Source: Paramecium sonneborni (taxonomy: Eukaryota > Ciliophora > Oligohymenophorea > Peniculida > Parameciidae). From it: a stretch of 64,000 bases of DNA. The translations under genes and the position numbers were made by a program. The stretch is taken from positions 64,359 to 128,358 of the forward strand of contig CAJJDN010000170.1 of assembly GCA_905182985.1 (NCBI GenBank), in the 5' to 3' direction. Position 1 is the stretch's first letter. Each line of letters opens with the position of its first letter. This document shows, in pieces, positions 62,667 through 64,000 of this stretch. The notes under the pieces were generated by a model. That model made no database searches. It was not told where the DNA came from and saw only the letters and a list, made by a program, of their open reading frames with translations.

Positions 62667-64000
62667 TCAGTTTATGATTCCACATGAACTAATTATAAAT
62701 TGGGATAGACTACTGGCATTAAGTGTCTCTTTAAGAGTTGGTTCATAAATGTGGTAATATGGCTTATCATCTAAATTGGGAAGTAAAGTGTTATTCATTT
62801 TAATAAAAATATCATTAGATTTCCATCTTCTATTGAAACAATTTCTCAAAGACTGCTCCAGGCCCTTATGGATCCTAGAAATTGTACAACTTAAGATTTT
62901 CTCTAATAATTTAAGATTTATATTAAACTTATTGTAATCTCTGACATCTCTGCAACCTTGCATTCCTCTTAAGTACTTGAGAAGGGATTCTAATTCTTTA
63001 TCCTCTTTATTATCATAAAAAGGAATAATAGGAATTCCATTATCTAATTACCAAGCATAAGAATATGAGGCATTATCAACAAGAACCAGTTGACTTAATG
63101 GACGATCGAAAATCCTTAAATCTTTAGTATACATTCCTCCAGTAGTCATTATACAATTATCACGATATAAACTATGAGATATGAGTGTCTTATTTGGATC
63201 CAAATGTTCAATAACCTTTTAGGCATAACAAGGATGAGAGGCAGTGAAAACAATCAATTCAAAATCATTAACCAGTAATTCTAATAATTTTATTGCCCCA
63301 GGTCTAATATTAATACCTGCTTTTATTGTTTCTTATGGAGAGACTTAAATAGTTAGAACTACATCACTAGGTATTGCTAAACTCTCATTGCAATGAACTA
63401 AAGTTTCATCTAAATCAAAAACGATGCTTATTTTATCTAGTTATATTAATACATGTATTCATACTTTTATAGATATCTTTTTATTTAAGACGTACTTATT
63501 TATTTTTTAGATCTTTTGGATCGGCTGGTGATAAATATGATGCAACATATATTCCTTAGTATGTTTAAAAAAAATGCTCTCTATACATTCTACTAAAATA
63601 GTCATCATGAATGGGTTTTGTAAAAGCATTCTTAACCTTAGTGATATAATATTATGGTTGATCTGTATTTAATTTTTTAGTGCTCTCAAAATATTTGTTA
63701 ACACTTAGACTGCCTTTACCTGCACTTTTAGGAGTAACTTATTAAGATTATGTTTTTGGTTTCTAAAACAATGCACTCTATAACTTTTTAAGTATTAGAT
63801 CTTTGCTTTAACCAACAGATTGTTAAGGACGATGATGTGGTTTCTTTTCAGTAGATGGCCTATATGATTAAGTTCCAGTAGGAGTAGGTGGTTTTACAGG
63901 TACATGTATATCTAGTTATGGAGAGACTTTAGTCACAAGTTGACTTAAAATCTTAGAAGATTGAGTTGGAGTGATTATTGGATGTTAAACTTTTCCCTCT
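62667..64000 (-). CDS. FCP1/SCP-type (CTD-like) HAD phosphatase, 5' end beyond right edge
   Basis: The frame is open to base 64000, so the start is missing. The visible N-terminal part is Pro/Ser/Thr/Gln-rich and basic. A 28-nt intron near 63439-63466 joins PKDLKNKQVRLKQKDIYKNK to the phosphatase: ISIVFDLDETLVHCNESLA holds the D-x-D-x-T nucleophile motif; IVFTASHPCYAQKVIEHLDP and RDNCIMTTGGMYTKDLRIF follow; LVLVDNASYSYAWQLDNGIP is the last acidic motif. The C-terminus adds ~100 helical residues to TGA at 62667-62669. These enzymes dephosphorylate Ser/Thr, including the RNA polymerase II tail; substrate here is unknown. Confidence in the family is high. Confidence 0.9.

Noticed and set aside
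1..64000. tRNA, rRNA, CRISPR or transposon genes
   Set aside because: No cloverleaf, rRNA block, spaced repeats or transposase motif was noticed on either strand.

Overview
The window reads as macronuclear DNA of a ciliate, most likely a Paramecium of the aurelia group. It is very AT-rich. Conserved proteins read through only when TAA and TAG are glutamine and TGA is the sole stop. Introns are tiny (about 20-32 nt), mostly GTA...TAG, and exons join in frame across them. Genes lie on both strands, often only 5-50 bp apart. A standard-code ORF search shreds nearly every gene here, so the calls below come from manual reading with the ciliate code. I saw no rRNA, tRNA, CRISPR array or transposon.

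Layout. 1-6.1 kb: two minus-strand genes, the start of a VPS13-type lipid-transfer protein and an unrecognised protein. 6.3-9.2 kb: a two-pass membrane protein of a ciliate family and a small unknown. 9.2-15.6 kb: an XRN1-type 5'-3' exoribonuclease with a pure-TAA polyglutamine tract, a divergent unknown gene 33 bp away, and a zinc-finger/TBC-like protein. 15.6-22 kb: the most confusing stretch, with a clear SURF1, a small plus-strand gene, a gene with two starch-binding (CBM20-like) domains, and segments whose frames I could not resolve. 22-25.1 kb: a copine and a trichocyst matrix protein. 25.5-29.4 kb: a small unknown and a long coiled-coil protein. 29.4-40.1 kb: a giant single-pass surface protein of the fibrocystin-L (PKHD1L1) type. 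41-45.8 kb: a coiled-coil protein, a NEK-family kinase and a TPR protein. 46-48.8 kb: a cyclic-nucleotide-binding protein whose first 1.2 kb appears twice around a single n, almost certainly an assembly fault. 49.1-57 kb: a COMM-domain protein, a small unknown, a RING-CH/FHA protein, the axonemal protein CFAP61 and a SHIPPO-type protein. 57.3-64 kb: a second copy of the two-pass membrane family, a cyclic nucleotide phosphodiesterase, a small overlapping ORF and an FCP1/SCP-type phosphatase that runs off the right edge.

There is no operon-like pathway. Cilium- or secretion-related genes recur (CFAP61, SHIPPO protein, NEK kinase, cNMP-binding protein, PDE, trichocyst matrix protein), as expected for a ciliate. 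Because only TGA stops, open frames of 60-100 codons arise by chance in this composition, so unknown calls are trusted only where the frame is long, introns restore it, or a family is recognisable. Short regions with several competing open frames are reported as unresolved rather than as genes.
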